From an uncultured Sulfurimonas sp. (GTDB taxonomy: Bacteria; Campylobacterota; Campylobacteria; Campylobacterales; Sulfurimonadaceae): 64,000 nt of DNA. The stretch's first letter is position 1. The number at the start of each line of letters is the position of its first letter. The stretch lies in NCBI RefSeq assembly GCF_963662755.1, contig NZ_OY759725.1, positions 744,001-808,000 on the forward strand, written 5' to 3'. Made by a program: the position numbers and the translations under genes. The notes under the pieces are model-generated. The model saw only the letters and a program-made list of their open reading frames with translations, was not told the origin of the DNA and did no database searches. This document shows positions 1-8,736 of this stretch, piece after piece.

Positions 1-444
1 CAATATTATCCTATTAAATGGAAAAACCCTTATAAAAAAAGACGCCTTGAAACTGGTGTAGGGCTCTATACTTTAATGGATGTAGATAGAAAAGACATAG
101 AAAAAAGAACTAAAATGTGGCATGATAATTTTAGATGGTTTGGTGCTCAAACAGTTTTTTTTGTATTTACAGATGAAGCTTTAATTGATAATGCCCAAGG
201 TGCGTTGATAGACTGCGGTGCTTATATGCAAAGCTTAATGCTCGCGGCTAAAGAGTTTAATCTTGACACTTGTCCACAAGGTTCTACAACAGAGTTTGGA
301 AAAGTAGTTGCAGAGGTATTAAAAACTCCAGATAATTTAGCACTACTATATAGTGTAGTTATTGGTTATGCGGATGAAGAGGCTAAAATAAACTCTTATC
401 AACCCCAAAGAGTATCAATAGAGGATAATGTCACTTTTATATAA
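1..444 (+). CDS. Nitroreductase-family flavoprotein, 5' end outside window
   Basis: The frame is open from base 1 without a start, so only the C-terminal 147 residues or so are present. Nitroreductase-family enzymes bind FMN as dimers and reduce nitro, quinone or related substrates with NAD(P)H. The helix with GALIDCGAYMQSLMLAA, the following PQGS turn, and the ending VVIGYADEEA ... R.SIEDNV.F match the C-terminal half of that family. The substrate cannot be told from this part. The gene runs tail-to-tail into the next one, and the two stop regions overlap by 8 bases. Confidence 0.85.
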   Translation, partial: QYYPIKWKNPYKKRRLETGVGLYTLMDVDRKDIEKRTKMWHDNFRWFGAQTVFFVFTDEALIDNAQGALIDCGAYMQSLMLAAKEFNLDTCPQGSTTEFGKVVAEVLKTPDNLALLYSVVIGYADEEAKINSYQPQRVSIEDNVTFI

Positions 445-1297
445 TTGACATACCTTTTTGCTCATATCTTTTGAGCATACTCTCATTTCCACTCACTCCA
501 CCACTATGAATATATAAAATCTCTTCTTTAGTATTAGCAAGTAAAGCTTCCCACATTCCAGGTGCATATATCAAATCAAACTCAATTCCAGATGCCAAAA
601 GCTTTTTATGTATATCAATAAACTCTTGATATGGTTTTGCAAAATGATACTTTTTTTTAGGCTCTAATATAATTAAATTTTCTGGTATTTCGTGCAAGGC
701 TTGCATCTGACTTCTTAAGTAAGCAGCATCTCCAACACAAGGAGTTGTATAAACTTTAAACTCTGAAAGAGCTAATGCTAAAAAAAGTGCTGTAGTACCT
801 GTTCCTGATGGAGTGGCAAGAGATTTAATATTTATATCTTCTTTTCTTATTTCTTTGGCTAAAACTTCTAAGCCTAGTTTTGCTTCTTCAACTGCTCCAC
901 CTTGGTCTACTATAAACGTAGTAGCATCTATAGTCAATGAAAGAGAAGCTATATAGTCTCGATATAAAGAGTCATCAATCTCTATATGCTTCATTCCCAA
1001 ATTTATAGCATGAAAATAATTTCCATGAGAGAAATTTTTTTGAGTTTGACTTAAAGGTTTTGTATAGTATTCAAATTCCCAGCCCTTTGTATTACACATT
1101 GCTGAAATTGCGAGCATAGCATTTGATTGTGTTCCACCATAAGAGATGATTTTATTTAATTTATTTGAGGGTGTTTGTAAAAGTGTATAGAGTTTTCTGT
1201 ACTTGTTTCCTGCTAAAAATGGATCTATTAAATCATCTCTTTTAACATAAAACTCTCTCCCTTCTAAAGATATCTTAGATATAGGAGAGGCTTTCAT
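437..1297 (-). CDS. PLP-dependent ACC deaminase / D-cysteine desulfhydrase family enzyme
   Basis: A 286-residue fold-type II PLP enzyme. The N-terminal KRDDL ... GNKYRK segment carries the likely Schiff-base lysine (Lys32), and GGTQSNA at 55-61 is the usual substrate/PLP-contact loop. SGTGTTALF near the middle is the phosphate-binding turn. Members deaminate 1-aminocyclopropane-1-carboxylate or desulfhydrate D-cysteine; the sequence alone does not separate these. At 286 residues it is shorter than the usual 325-340. The PEB4-like foldase gene lies 10 bases upstream on the same strand, so the two are probably co-transcribed. Confidence 0.8.
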   Translation of the reverse strand: MKASPISKISLEGREFYVKRDDLIDPFLAGNKYRKLYTLLQTPSNKLNKIISYGGTQSNAMLAISAMCNTKGWEFEYYTKPLSQTQKNFSHGNYFHAINLGMKHIEIDDSLYRDYIASLSLTIDATTFIVDQGGAVEEAKLGLEVLAKEIRKEDINIKSLATPSGTGTTALFLALALSEFKVYTTPCVGDAAYLRSQMQALHEIPENLIILEPKKKYHFAKPYQEFIDIHKKLLASGIEFDLIYAPGMWEALLANTKEEILYIHSGGVSGNESMLKRYEQKGMSII

Positions 1298-1307
1298 AGA
1301 TAAATAT

Positions 1308-2135
1308 CTATTTTATAGTTGCTTTATTTTTTAATTCTTCCATTTTATCTTGCACTACCACTTTAAATTTTTCCATTTTAAGTCTTTGCTCAATAAATGA
1401 TTTTACTTCTGTAAACTCTAATATTTTTTTATCTTTTTTATCTTCTAAGTAGATAACGTGATATCCAAACTGAGTTTTTACAGGAGCAGATACAGTTCCA
1501 ACTTTCATATCAAATACTTTATCATTAAACTCTGGAACCATTTGACCTTGAGCAAAATAACCTAAATCTCCACCTTTTGGTCCACTTGGTCCTGTTGATT
1601 TTGCTTTAGCTAACTCAATAAATTTACCTTTAAGTGCATTATCTTTTAAAGATTTTAACTCATTTACAATAGATTTAGCTTCATCTTCAGTTTTAACTAA
1701 AATATGACGAGCGTGAACAGTCTCTTTTTCATTAAACTCTTCTTTATTTTTGTCATAATAACTTTTTAACTCTTTGTTTGAAACATTAACTTTATCAAGT
1801 TGTTGTTTTTGCCAAACCTGAATTGCTAACTCTTTTTTTACTCTTTCTTGAACTTTTTCGTACTCATCTTTAAAGTCCTTAGTTTTTAAAACACCTGTTT
1901 TTTTAGCATCTTCAAAAACTAATTCTTTAGCTATTAGTTGCTCCAAAACCTGTTTTCTAAATTCTGCTTGTTTATCAGCTGGAACTTGATTAAATCTACC
2001 TTGAGTTGCATTCATCAATGCTGTATCAACATCTTCTTGAGTAATCTTTGTTCCATTTACTGTAATCAGTGTATTGGCACTAGCAAGTGTACTCATTAAA
2101 AGTAAAGCAGCAACTATTTTCGTCATTTTAGTCAT
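1308..2135 (-). CDS. Periplasmic parvulin-type peptidyl-prolyl isomerase (PEB4/Cj0596-like)
   Basis: A periplasmic foldase and chaperone for exported and outer-membrane proteins. Residues 1-20 form a signal peptide ending LASA. An N-terminal SurA-like helical region (25-135) is followed by one PpiC/parvulin domain (about 140-235) with HARHILVKTEDEA, GGDLGYFAQGQMVPEF and TQFGYHVIYLED. The length of 275 residues and the single parvulin domain match Campylobacter PEB4 and H. pylori HP0175. It diverges from nth across 167 bases that contain a perfect TCGTTA-T-TAACGA palindrome at 2169-2181. Confidence 0.9.
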   Translation of the reverse strand: MTKMTKIVAALLLMSTLASANTLITVNGTKITQEDVDTALMNATQGRFNQVPADKQAEFRKQVLEQLIAKELVFEDAKKTGVLKTKDFKDEYEKVQERVKKELAIQVWQKQQLDKVNVSNKELKSYYDKNKEEFNEKETVHARHILVKTEDEAKSIVNELKSLKDNALKGKFIELAKAKSTGPSGPKGGDLGYFAQGQMVPEFNDKVFDMKVGTVSAPVKTQFGYHVIYLEDKKDKKILEFTEVKSFIEQRLKMEKFKVVVQDKMEELKNKATIK

Positions 2136-2302
2136 TAAATATTCCTAAGTTTTAATTGGTACTAAAGTTCGTTATTAACGATAAAATCATATAAGATTTT
2201 TTTAGATAAAAAAGTTTAGTAGCTTTATACTAACCATTATTAAACAGAACTCATTTTAAGAAACTTATTTAAAATATTATCTTAGTTTGATAAGATGTCA
2301 TT

Positions 2303-2944
2303 ATGAAAAAAGCTACAAAAAAAGAAATTTTAGAAATTCACAATCTATTTATAGAAAAATATAGAGATGCAGTAACTGAATTAGAGTACAAAAATGCTTA
2401 TGAACTCGTTATAGCCGTCGCACTCTCCGCTCAATGTACAGATAAAAGAGTAAATCTAATCACACCTGAACTTTTCGCTTCATACCCAAGTCCAAAAGAG
2501 TTAGCAGATGCAGATATAAATGATGTAAAAGCACTTATAAATAGCTGCTCTTTTTTTAACAACAAAGCCAAAAATATTATAGCCATGGCACAAAGAGTTA
2601 TTGAAGTTTACGGTGGTGAAATTCCTATGAATGAAAAAGATCTCATAACACTAGCTGGAGTTGGACAAAAAACAGCAAATGTCGTAATGATAGAATACAC
2701 AGGTGCAAACCTTATGGCAGTTGATACCCACGTTTTTAGAGTCTCTCACAGACTTGGACTTAGTGATGATAAAACGGCCTCAAAAACAGAAGCTACACTA
2801 GTAAAAAAGTTTAAAAACAATCTTCACGCCCTACACCAAGGAATGGTGCTATTTGGTAGATATATCTGCACAGCAAAAAATCCAAAATGCGAAGAGTGTT
2901 TTTTAAAAGAGTTTTGCAAAACAAAAGAGACATTTAAAGTTTAG
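2303..2944 (+). CDS. nth: Endonuclease III, DNA glycosylase/AP lyase
   Basis: Base-excision repair enzyme that removes oxidised pyrimidines and cleaves the abasic site. The helix-hairpin-helix LAGVGQKTANVVM holds the catalytic lysine (about Lys123), and AVDTHVFR holds the catalytic aspartate (about Asp141). The C-terminus has the [4Fe-4S] spacing C-x6-C-x2-C-x5-C (CTAKNPKCEECFLKEFC). At 213 residues it is the normal bacterial length. A small lipoprotein gene follows 25 bases downstream. Confidence 0.96.
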   Translation: MKKATKKEILEIHNLFIEKYRDAVTELEYKNAYELVIAVALSAQCTDKRVNLITPELFASYPSPKELADADINDVKALINSCSFFNNKAKNIIAMAQRVIEVYGGEIPMNEKDLITLAGVGQKTANVVMIEYTGANLMAVDTHVFRVSHRLGLSDDKTASKTEATLVKKFKNNLHALHQGMVLFGRYICTAKNPKCEECFLKEFCKTKETFKV

Positions 2945-2969
2945 GTATAAAAAATGCTAGCATCTAAAC

Positions 2970-3209
2970 ATGATTAAAACATTAATATTTATTTTATCAA
3001 TATTATTCTTTAGCGGATGTGTAAACAAACATGGCATCTCTGCAAAATACTATAGTGATTGCAAAGAGTATTATGACTTACAAGGTTACTACCACAAAGA
3101 GTGTGGAGAGGACGATATAGTTACGTATAAAGAGATACGCGAAGCTGGTGGAAAAGTTGTAGATGTTTGGACAGGTAAAAAAGAAAAACCAAAAGGTAAT
3201 GTTTGGTGA
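2970..3209 (+). CDS. Small predicted lipoprotein, function unknown
   Basis: A 79-residue protein with a short hydrophobic signal and a lipobox (LFFSGC, Cys17), so it is probably lipid-anchored. The mature part has CKEYYDLQGYYHKEC with two cysteines 14 residues apart, which may form a disulfide in the periplasm. I recognise no family. No clear ribosome-binding site precedes the ATG. It sits just after nth and just before a hairpin repeat, and may be read from the nth transcript. Confidence 0.6.
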   Translation: MIKTLIFILSILFFSGCVNKHGISAKYYSDCKEYYDLQGYYHKECGEDDIVTYKEIREAGGKVVDVWTGKKEKPKGNVW

Positions 3210-3248
3210 TGCTCTCTACTTGAGCGTATTGAATATTTTTTGCCTTAA

Positions 3249-3341
3249 GCTTCTCTCGTTCCACCTTTTTCAAGGTGGAATGTCTATAATAAATCAGAGT
3301 AAATTAAGTCCCACCTCAGGAGAGGTGGAACTAGAGAAACT
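3249..3341. repeat. Two-hairpin palindromic repeat (BIME-like)
   Basis: Two strong hairpins lie side by side. The first is TTCCACCTT/AAGGTGGAA (9 bp, 3259-3267 and 3272-3280). The second is CCACCTC/GAGGTGG (7 bp, 3311-3317 and 3322-3328). The outer flanks also pair: GCTTCTCTCGTTCCACC (3249-3265) matches the complement of 3325-3341 at 15 of 17 positions, giving a cloverleaf-like unit of about 93 bp. It lies between convergent genes. It resembles REP/BIME units linked to RAYT transposases, but no transposase is in view. Confidence 0.6.
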
Positions 3342-3363
3342 AACGCAGAAATATGAAGTAAGT

Positions 3364-4071
3364 TTACTTTATAGCGATGAATGTCGCAAAATTTGCCCAA
3401 CGAAAAACTACTTCACAGTGTGAAAAACCACAATTTTTAGCCATCTTAATATTTTCTTCTTCACTATATGGAACTAAAATATTTTCTAAAGCTTCTCTTT
3501 TTTGAACTATTTCATACTCTGAATAACCCTGCTCTTTTTTGAAATCATAATAACACTCTATAAGATCTTTATTTAGTTTGGAGTGATGACTTATTACTTT
3601 TTCACTAAAGATAAAGATGCCATCTTTTTTAAGTGCAGATGCTATTTTTTTTACAAGTTCTTCACGAACCAAAGGTCTTATAAACTGGAGAGTATAGTTA
3701 CTTACAAAAACATCTGCTTCTTTATAATCATATTTTAAAATATCTGCATTTTCAAGCTTGATAGATGCTCCAAGAGCTGAGCATTTTTTTCTAGCTTGCT
3801 CTAACATTGCATCTGAGTTATCAAGTCCAACTACATCAGCATCTACGTGAAGTTGTTTTGAGATGCTAATAAGCAGAGATGCAGTTGAGCAACCCAAATC
3901 ATAAATACGCCCTGCATTTTTAAGTTGTTTCAAGGCAAAAAACTCTGTAATTTTTTGAGATTCTTTATAAAAAGGCACACTTCTATTTAACATATCGTCA
4001 AAAACTACGGCCACTTCTTCGTTGAACTCAAACTGTTTTTCTATGGGTTTTGTAAATACTTTATCATTCAT
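3364..4071 (-). CDS. cmoA: Carboxy-S-adenosyl-L-methionine synthase
   Basis: Makes carboxy-SAM from SAM and prephenate; CmoB then uses it to modify uridine 34 of certain tRNAs. The 235 residues align with CmoA throughout: [28 protein letters not shown] at the N-terminus, the SAM-binding [12 protein letters not shown] loop, [10 protein letters not shown], and VSNYTLQFI. cmoB is not in this window. The nearest gene in front (4132) is divergent, so it should have its own promoter in the 60-base gap. Confidence 0.93.
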   Translation of the reverse strand: MNDKVFTKPIEKQFEFNEEVAVVFDDMLNRSVPFYKESQKITEFFALKQLKNAGRIYDLGCSTASLLISISKQLHVDADVVGLDNSDAMLEQARKKCSALGASIKLENADILKYDYKEADVFVSNYTLQFIRPLVREELVKKIASALKKDGIFIFSEKVISHHSKLNKDLIECYYDFKKEQGYSEYEIVQKREALENILVPYSEEENIKMAKNCGFSHCEVVFRWANFATFIAIK

Positions 4072-4131
4072 AATCGTATTTTAGCTCAAAAATGTTATAA
4101 ACTCATAAATAACAAATAACGAAGGAATATT

Positions 4132-4479
4132 ATGCAAATAGAGACTTCAACATGGATGTTAGTATTTTTTGTAGTTTTATTAGTTGTTAGCATCTTCAAA
4201 ATTTATGCATTTTTACCAAATAAACCTTTAACTGATGACGATACAACAAAAGAGTCACAAGAAGAACTTTTAAAGATAATACTAAAAGTGATTAAAGAAA
4301 GTGATGGAGAATTAAATCATAGTGAAATATTTGAAAAAGTAAAAAATTGTGAAAATTTTGATGAGAAAAAGTTTTGGAGATTTAATCAAAACAGACTAAA
4401 TCAACTACTAAATTATTATCATTTACAAAATCCACATACAAAGTGTATAAAAGATATATATCATGATTTAAAGGCTTAA
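4132..4479 (+). CDS. Membrane-anchored small protein, function unknown
   Basis: A 115-residue protein with one N-terminal membrane segment (about 7-26) and a charged cytoplasmic domain. The C-terminal half (ELNHSEIFEKV ... WRFNQNRLNQLLNYYHL) looks like a small helical domain, possibly winged-helix-like, but I cannot name a family. An AAGGA ribosome-binding site precedes the ATG. It is a single-gene unit, divergent from cmoA, and is closed by a bidirectional terminator shared with the aldolase gene. Confidence 0.65.
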   Translation: MQIETSTWMLVFFVVLLVVSIFKIYAFLPNKPLTDDDTTKESQEELLKIILKVIKESDGELNHSEIFEKVKNCENFDEKKFWRFNQNRLNQLLNYYHLQNPHTKCIKDIYHDLKA

Positions 4480-4500
4480 AAGCCCTTAAATCTTAGTTTT
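4466..4500. terminator. Bidirectional terminator between convergent genes
   Basis: The stem is ATTTAA-A-GGCTT / AAGCC-C-TTAAAT around a 2-base loop, with one internal mismatch. A T-rich run follows on the plus strand. It lies in the 13 bases between the two stop codons and extends into both gene ends, so it can serve both transcripts. Confidence 0.65.
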
Positions 4501-5572
4501 TATTTAGTGCATTTAAATCACTAAATGCTTCTTCAACACGACATACCAAAGTCTCTTGACCTGCTCTTAACCATTTTCTAGGATCATAGTATTTTTTATT
4601 TGGTTTATCTTCACCCTCTGGATTTCCTATTTGAGCTTGTAAATAATCATTGTATTTTTCAACATAAGCTTTTGTACCAGCCCAAGTTGCCCACTGAGTG
4701 TCAGTATCGATATTCATCTTTATAACACCATAACTTATTGCTTCTCTTATTTCTGAAAGAGCCGAACCCGAACCACCATGAAAAACAAAGTTTACCGGCT
4801 TTTCTTTTGTGTTGAACTTATCTTGTATAAACTTTTGAGAGTTATCTAAAATTTTTGGAGTAAGTTGAACATTTCCTGGTTTATAAACACCATGAACATT
4901 TCCAAATGAAGCAGCGATTGTAAAGTCTGGAGAAACTTTGCTTAACTCTTCATATGCATATGCTACTTCTTCAGGTTGAGTATATAAAAGTGCATTGTCA
5001 ATATTTGTATTATCAACACCATCTTCTTCTCCGCCTGTAACACCAAGTTCTATCTCTATACTCATGCCTATTTTACTCATACGCTCTAAATATGTTTTTG
5101 AGATAGAGATATTTTCTTCTAAAGGTTCTTCTGATAAATCTAACATGTGAGATGAGTAAAGTGCACGACCGGTATGTTTAAAGTGTTTCTCTCCTGCATC
5201 TAAGAGAGCATCTATCCAAGGTAGTAGTTTTTTAGCAGCATGATCAGTATGTAAAATAACAGCTACACCATAAGCTTCAGCCATCGCATGAATATATTTA
5301 GCGCCTGCTATAGCTCCTACAATTGCCGCTTTTTCATTCTCGTTACTTAAGCCTTTTCCTGCAAAATAAGAAGCTCCACCATTACTAAACTGAATAATTA
5401 CAGGGGATTTTACTTTTGCTGCTGCTTCTAAAACTGCATTGATAGAGTCAGTTGAGACAACATTAACAGCTGGGATAGCAAAGCCAATCTCCTTAGCCAT
5501 TTTGTAAACTTTTTGTACATCATCTCCAAATAGGACGCCTGGTTTTACGATATCTAATATGCCTTTACTCAT
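4493..5572 (-). CDS. fbaA: Class II fructose-bisphosphate aldolase
   Basis: Zinc-dependent aldolase of glycolysis and gluconeogenesis, in the cytoplasm. The length of 359 residues equals the E. coli FbaA class. Zinc ligands and active-site segments are visible: HTDHAAKKLLPW, the acidic ELGVTGGEEDG loop, FGNVHGVYKPGNVQL, and the phosphate-binding FHGGSGS. In an autotrophic sulfur oxidiser it would act mainly in the gluconeogenic direction; that is inference. It has its own promoter, a TATAAT on the minus strand at 5603-5608. Confidence 0.96.
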   Translation of the reverse strand: MSKGILDIVKPGVLFGDDVQKVYKMAKEIGFAIPAVNVVSTDSINAVLEAAAKVKSPVIIQFSNGGASYFAGKGLSNENEKAAIVGAIAGAKYIHAMAEAYGVAVILHTDHAAKKLLPWIDALLDAGEKHFKHTGRALYSSHMLDLSEEPLEENISISKTYLERMSKIGMSIEIELGVTGGEEDGVDNTNIDNALLYTQPEEVAYAYEELSKVSPDFTIAASFGNVHGVYKPGNVQLTPKILDNSQKFIQDKFNTKEKPVNFVFHGGSGSALSEIREAISYGVIKMNIDTDTQWATWAGTKAYVEKYNDYLQAQIGNPEGEDKPNKKYYDPRKWLRAGQETLVCRVEEAFSDLNALNKN

Positions 5573-5602
5573 TACTCTTCCTAATTATTTTATTATTGTG
5601 TG

Positions 5603-5608
5603 ATTATA
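5603..5608 (-). promoter_or_regulatory. -10 box of fbaA
   Basis: TATAAT in the context TGTATTATAATCAC, 31 bases before the fbaA start on the minus strand. No clear -35 is present. Campylobacterota housekeeping promoters usually rely on an extended -10 and upstream AT periodicity. Confidence 0.5.
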
Positions 5609-5648
5609 ATACAAGCTTTATTTAAAATAACTTTCTTGTAAAGTTTTT

Positions 5649-6344
5649 ATGATAAAATGGTTAAAAAAGATAGGGTTTACAATGCCTAGAAAAAATAAAA
5701 ATGAGTGGATTACAGACATAGTTCTTATTGATATCATCAATTTTTCTAGATTAGAAGCAAAACATCAGCTTGAGATAATCAATTTTTTAACAAAGAGCTA
5801 CTCTAAAATGATTGAGAAGATGTTACAAACTTCAAATATGTCACTTAGCGATTTCATACTTGGTTATATATCAACTGGAGATGGTTTTTACTGCATATTA
5901 AACCCTAAACTCAATGGATATGGAACTATTCTTGGTCTTAGTTTTAACTACTTCTCAGAACAAATATCGAAAAAATTCTCATACTTTGAGGGTTTGAGAA
6001 TTGCTATACACACAGGTAAAATCTATCAATTTATAGATATACTTGGAAATAAAAACTATATTGGTGATGGACTAAATGATTGTGCTAGATATCTTGAAAT
6101 CAAAGATTATAAAATCTCTACAATAATGGTTTCAGATACTGCTTATGAAAGTTTAAAAACTTTTTTAAACAGATACAAAAATTTCAACAAACTTTTAATG
6201 GATAGAGAGTTTAAATATTCGTCCCCTTATATTTTTGAAGATAAACATGGAAACAAAAAAGAGGGACGTCTGGTTTGGCTACGAAAGGCTGGTATAATTA
6301 ACCCTCCAAATATTAATTTTAACTCAATGATGACAAGGACATAG
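5649..6344 (+). CDS. Class III nucleotidyl cyclase-like protein
   Basis: I read this 231-residue protein as a single class III cyclase homology domain. It has the two metal aspartates in the usual places: Asp28 in VLIDIINFSRL and Asp78 in STGDGFY. RIAIHTG (117-123) is the usual mid-strand. YIGDGLNDCAR (137-147) matches the GD..N.AAR motif with the transition-state Asn143 and Arg147. The residues that select ATP in adenylyl cyclases appear changed: Ile74 replaces the lysine and Asn136 the aspartate, so the substrate is open. No membrane or sensor domain is present. It is followed after one base by the coiled-coil gene. Confidence 0.7.
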   Translation: MIKWLKKIGFTMPRKNKNEWITDIVLIDIINFSRLEAKHQLEIINFLTKSYSKMIEKMLQTSNMSLSDFILGYISTGDGFYCILNPKLNGYGTILGLSFNYFSEQISKKFSYFEGLRIAIHTGKIYQFIDILGNKNYIGDGLNDCARYLEIKDYKISTIMVSDTAYESLKTFLNRYKNFNKLLMDREFKYSSPYIFEDKHGNKKEGRLVWLRKAGIINPPNINFNSMMTRT

Positions 6345-6345
6345 A

Positions 6346-7026
6346 ATGAAACTAACAATAGACGAGTATTCAAAACAATTTAAAATGTCAAAAGAGATGA
6401 TAAACTCTAAACTTAGAGCAAAAAAACTAAACTATATTATAGATGACTCTGTTACATATATACTTGTTGATGACGCTCCAAAACAAAAAGAAGAAGAAAA
6501 AAAACCACAAGCACAGACAACAAAATCATTAGTAAAGCCAAAAACCACAGTAGCTACAGTTATTGCACTATATCAAAGAGAAAATACTCAACTAAAAGAA
6601 AAAATCATCCAACTTGAAAAAAAAATAGACAAGCTTATAGATGACAAAGAGCAGATGCTTCGAGATGAACGTGACAAGATAGAACAACTTTACTCTAAAA
6701 AAGATGAACAACTAAAAAATATTTTAGAACTTGTAAATACAAAAATGATGATAGAGCATCAGAATCACACTATTCATGAAGTTGAAACCCTAGAAGATGA
6801 AGAGGAAACTTTAGAGCCTGAAACTGAGCCAGAGATTCAATCTGAGCTAGGTATAGTTGAACTAAAAGAGCATCTAAAGAGTTTAAATCTAAAGTCTTAC
6901 CAAAGAAAAGTTATAAAAAGAAGATTTTTATCTGTTTATGATAATGATATTAGAGTTACGCAAAAAGATGGCAAACTCTATTTGGATTTTTCAAAATATG
7001 ATTACAATGACTTACTCTCGTACTAA
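6346..7026 (+). CDS. Coiled-coil protein with N-terminal HTH-like segment
   Basis: A 226-residue protein. Residues 1-45 (TIDEYSKQFKMSKEMINSKL) look like a MerR/excisionase-type helix-turn-helix. Residues 65-125 are a long charged coiled coil (QLKEKIIQLEKKIDKLIDDKEQ). An acidic stretch (DEEETLEPETEPE) then leads to a basic C-terminal domain with YQRKVIKRRF. No family is certain. It starts two bases after the cyclase-like gene stop and ends 15 bases before the FapA-like gene, so the three are almost surely one operon. Confidence 0.65.
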   Translation: MKLTIDEYSKQFKMSKEMINSKLRAKKLNYIIDDSVTYILVDDAPKQKEEEKKPQAQTTKSLVKPKTTVATVIALYQRENTQLKEKIIQLEKKIDKLIDDKEQMLRDERDKIEQLYSKKDEQLKNILELVNTKMMIEHQNHTIHEVETLEDEEETLEPETEPEIQSELGIVELKEHLKSLNLKSYQRKVIKRRFLSVYDNDIRVTQKDGKLYLDFSKYDYNDLLSY

Positions 7027-7041
7027 TGAACAAGGAATCTG

Positions 7042-8718
7042 ATGAGTGAAATAAAAAATTCAATAATCAAAACTAAAAATGTAAAGGATGCAATGAGTAG
7101 CTTTGCATCTGATAACTTTATACCTCTAAATGAGTGCGATTTTTTTATTAAAGATGTGCAAACTTATATAAAAACAAGTTCAGATGATGCTTTTAGACTT
7201 TTCAATGAAGATGTACATGAGCATTATAAGGATGAAAAATCTATTATTAACCAACATTTAGAACTTCAACAACTCTATACTATAGAAGCTATTCAATCAA
7301 AAGAAGTTGAGATGAAATTAAACTACTCTTTAGAGCTTGGTGAATTTTGTTGTAATCCAAAAATAATCTTGCATCCAGATTCACACATACTTTATAAAAC
7401 ACACAAACCTCAAGAAACTTTTAGACTTTTAATGCAAGAGATAAACAAAATCAAAGCAAAAAATTCGATATTAATAAATTTATATGATCACACAATGATT
7501 AAAAATCTAAAGGCTTTTACAAAATACTTGTATGAAGGCAAATTCAAGAAAAAAGTTAGACTTCCACTTTTTGATGGTATAGAACCAGATATAACAAGAG
7601 CAGGAAAACTTATACTTTGGTTTACACATAAAAATCAAGAAAAAAAACATCAAATCATAGAAGTTGAAGAAGATGAAACTCTTGTTGAGTATAAAAAACC
7701 CATCTATGGAAAAAGTGGATTTAATGCATACGGAAAACAATTAGATAAAGATTATCTACACAATGCTGATGACCTTAGAGCTAAGATAGATCCAAAAAGC
7801 ATATATATTCAAGATAATGATGATAAAAAATTATATAAAAGTAAAACTAAAGGTTTTGTTCATTTTACAAGCACTCTTTTAAGTGTTGATAACAAAGTAA
7901 AAATGTCAAAAATATCAAGAGTAGAAGACTCTCTTGCCAAAGAAGAAGACAACAACATAGAAGTTCATATATCCCAAAACGACACTACAAAAGATAGCAT
8001 CGGTGAAGGAGTAGAACTAACAAGCGAAACCATTCATGTTAATGGACATGTTGGTGCAAACAGCATCTTAGAAGCTATAAACATGCAAATAGATGGAGCT
8101 ACACACAAAGATTCTATGCAATTTGCAAGAGCTGCAAAAATCAATAGACATAAAGGCACCCTAAGATGCCATGAAGCAAAAATAGCACTTTTAGAAGGTG
8201 GAATAGTTCATGCAACAAACCTTGAACTTGAAGCAACCTTAGGAGGCACAATATATGCACAAAATGTAAAAATAGGTCATGTCAAAAGTAATCTAAAAGT
8301 ATATGCATCTGAGTCTATTAACATTAAACTAGTAAGTGGGGAAGATAATACATTTAAAATAAATTATAAACAAGTCCCTATTTTAAATTCAAAAATAGAT
8401 CTTATAAATGAAGATATAGAAAACTTAAGGTTTGAACTTGAAGAGGCTCATAGACATAATAAATCAAAAGTAGAAGCCATACAAACAAATATCAAAAACT
8501 TTAAAAATGAAATAGAAAAAATAAAAAATTCTGCTTCATACGCAACGATAAAAATAGAAAGACCTCTTAAGGGTTTAAATAATATAATTTTTACATTAGA
8601 CAATAATGAAGAGATTATCTACAAAACACAAGCTCAAGCTTATGAACCATTTTATTTAGATATAACCCAAGAAAAGATTACACTCCAGCCTGTCAACAAA
8701 TCTATCTCTATTTCATAA
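7042..8718 (+). CDS. FapA-family (DUF342) protein
   Basis: A 558-residue cytoplasmic protein. An N-terminal helical part is followed by YKKPIYGKSGFNAYGKQL, the typical entry of the DUF342/FapA core. A parallel beta-helix-like domain (about 320-430) then repeats short turns such as VNGHVGAN, MQIDGATHKD and GTIYAQNVKIGHV. The C-terminus is coiled coil (455-490) plus a small domain. Vibrio FapA affects polar flagellar assembly. That role is family knowledge; no flagellar gene is nearby here. An AAGGA site precedes the ATG. The operon ends in the hairpin at 8737. Confidence 0.82.
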   Translation: MSEIKNSIIKTKNVKDAMSSFASDNFIPLNECDFFIKDVQTYIKTSSDDAFRLFNEDVHEHYKDEKSIINQHLELQQLYTIEAIQSKEVEMKLNYSLELGEFCCNPKIILHPDSHILYKTHKPQETFRLLMQEINKIKAKNSILINLYDHTMIKNLKAFTKYLYEGKFKKKVRLPLFDGIEPDITRAGKLILWFTHKNQEKKHQIIEVEEDETLVEYKKPIYGKSGFNAYGKQLDKDYLHNADDLRAKIDPKSIYIQDNDDKKLYKSKTKGFVHFTSTLLSVDNKVKMSKISRVEDSLAKEEDNNIEVHISQNDTTKDSIGEGVELTSETIHVNGHVGANSILEAINMQIDGATHKDSMQFARAAKINRHKGTLRCHEAKIALLEGGIVHATNLELEATLGGTIYAQNVKIGHVKSNLKVYASESINIKLVSGEDNTFKINYKQVPILNSKIDLINEDIENLRFELEEAHRHNKSKVEAIQTNIKNFKNEIEKIKNSASYATIKIERPLKGLNNIIFTLDNNEEIIYKTQAQAYEPFYLDITQEKITLQPVNKSISIS

Positions 8719-8736
8719 AACTCAAAAAAAATTTAT

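Noticed and set aside
3163-3423. 86-codon open frame after the small lipoprotein
   Set aside because: It runs through the two-hairpin repeat and into the cmoA end on the other strand, and has no ribosome-binding site or recognisable sequence. I treat it as chance.
5649-7026. Pycsar-type anti-phage system (pyrimidine cyclase plus effector)
   Set aside because: The first protein looks cyclase-like, but the neighbours lack TIR or membrane effector domains, and the third gene is FapA-like. No defence context is visible.
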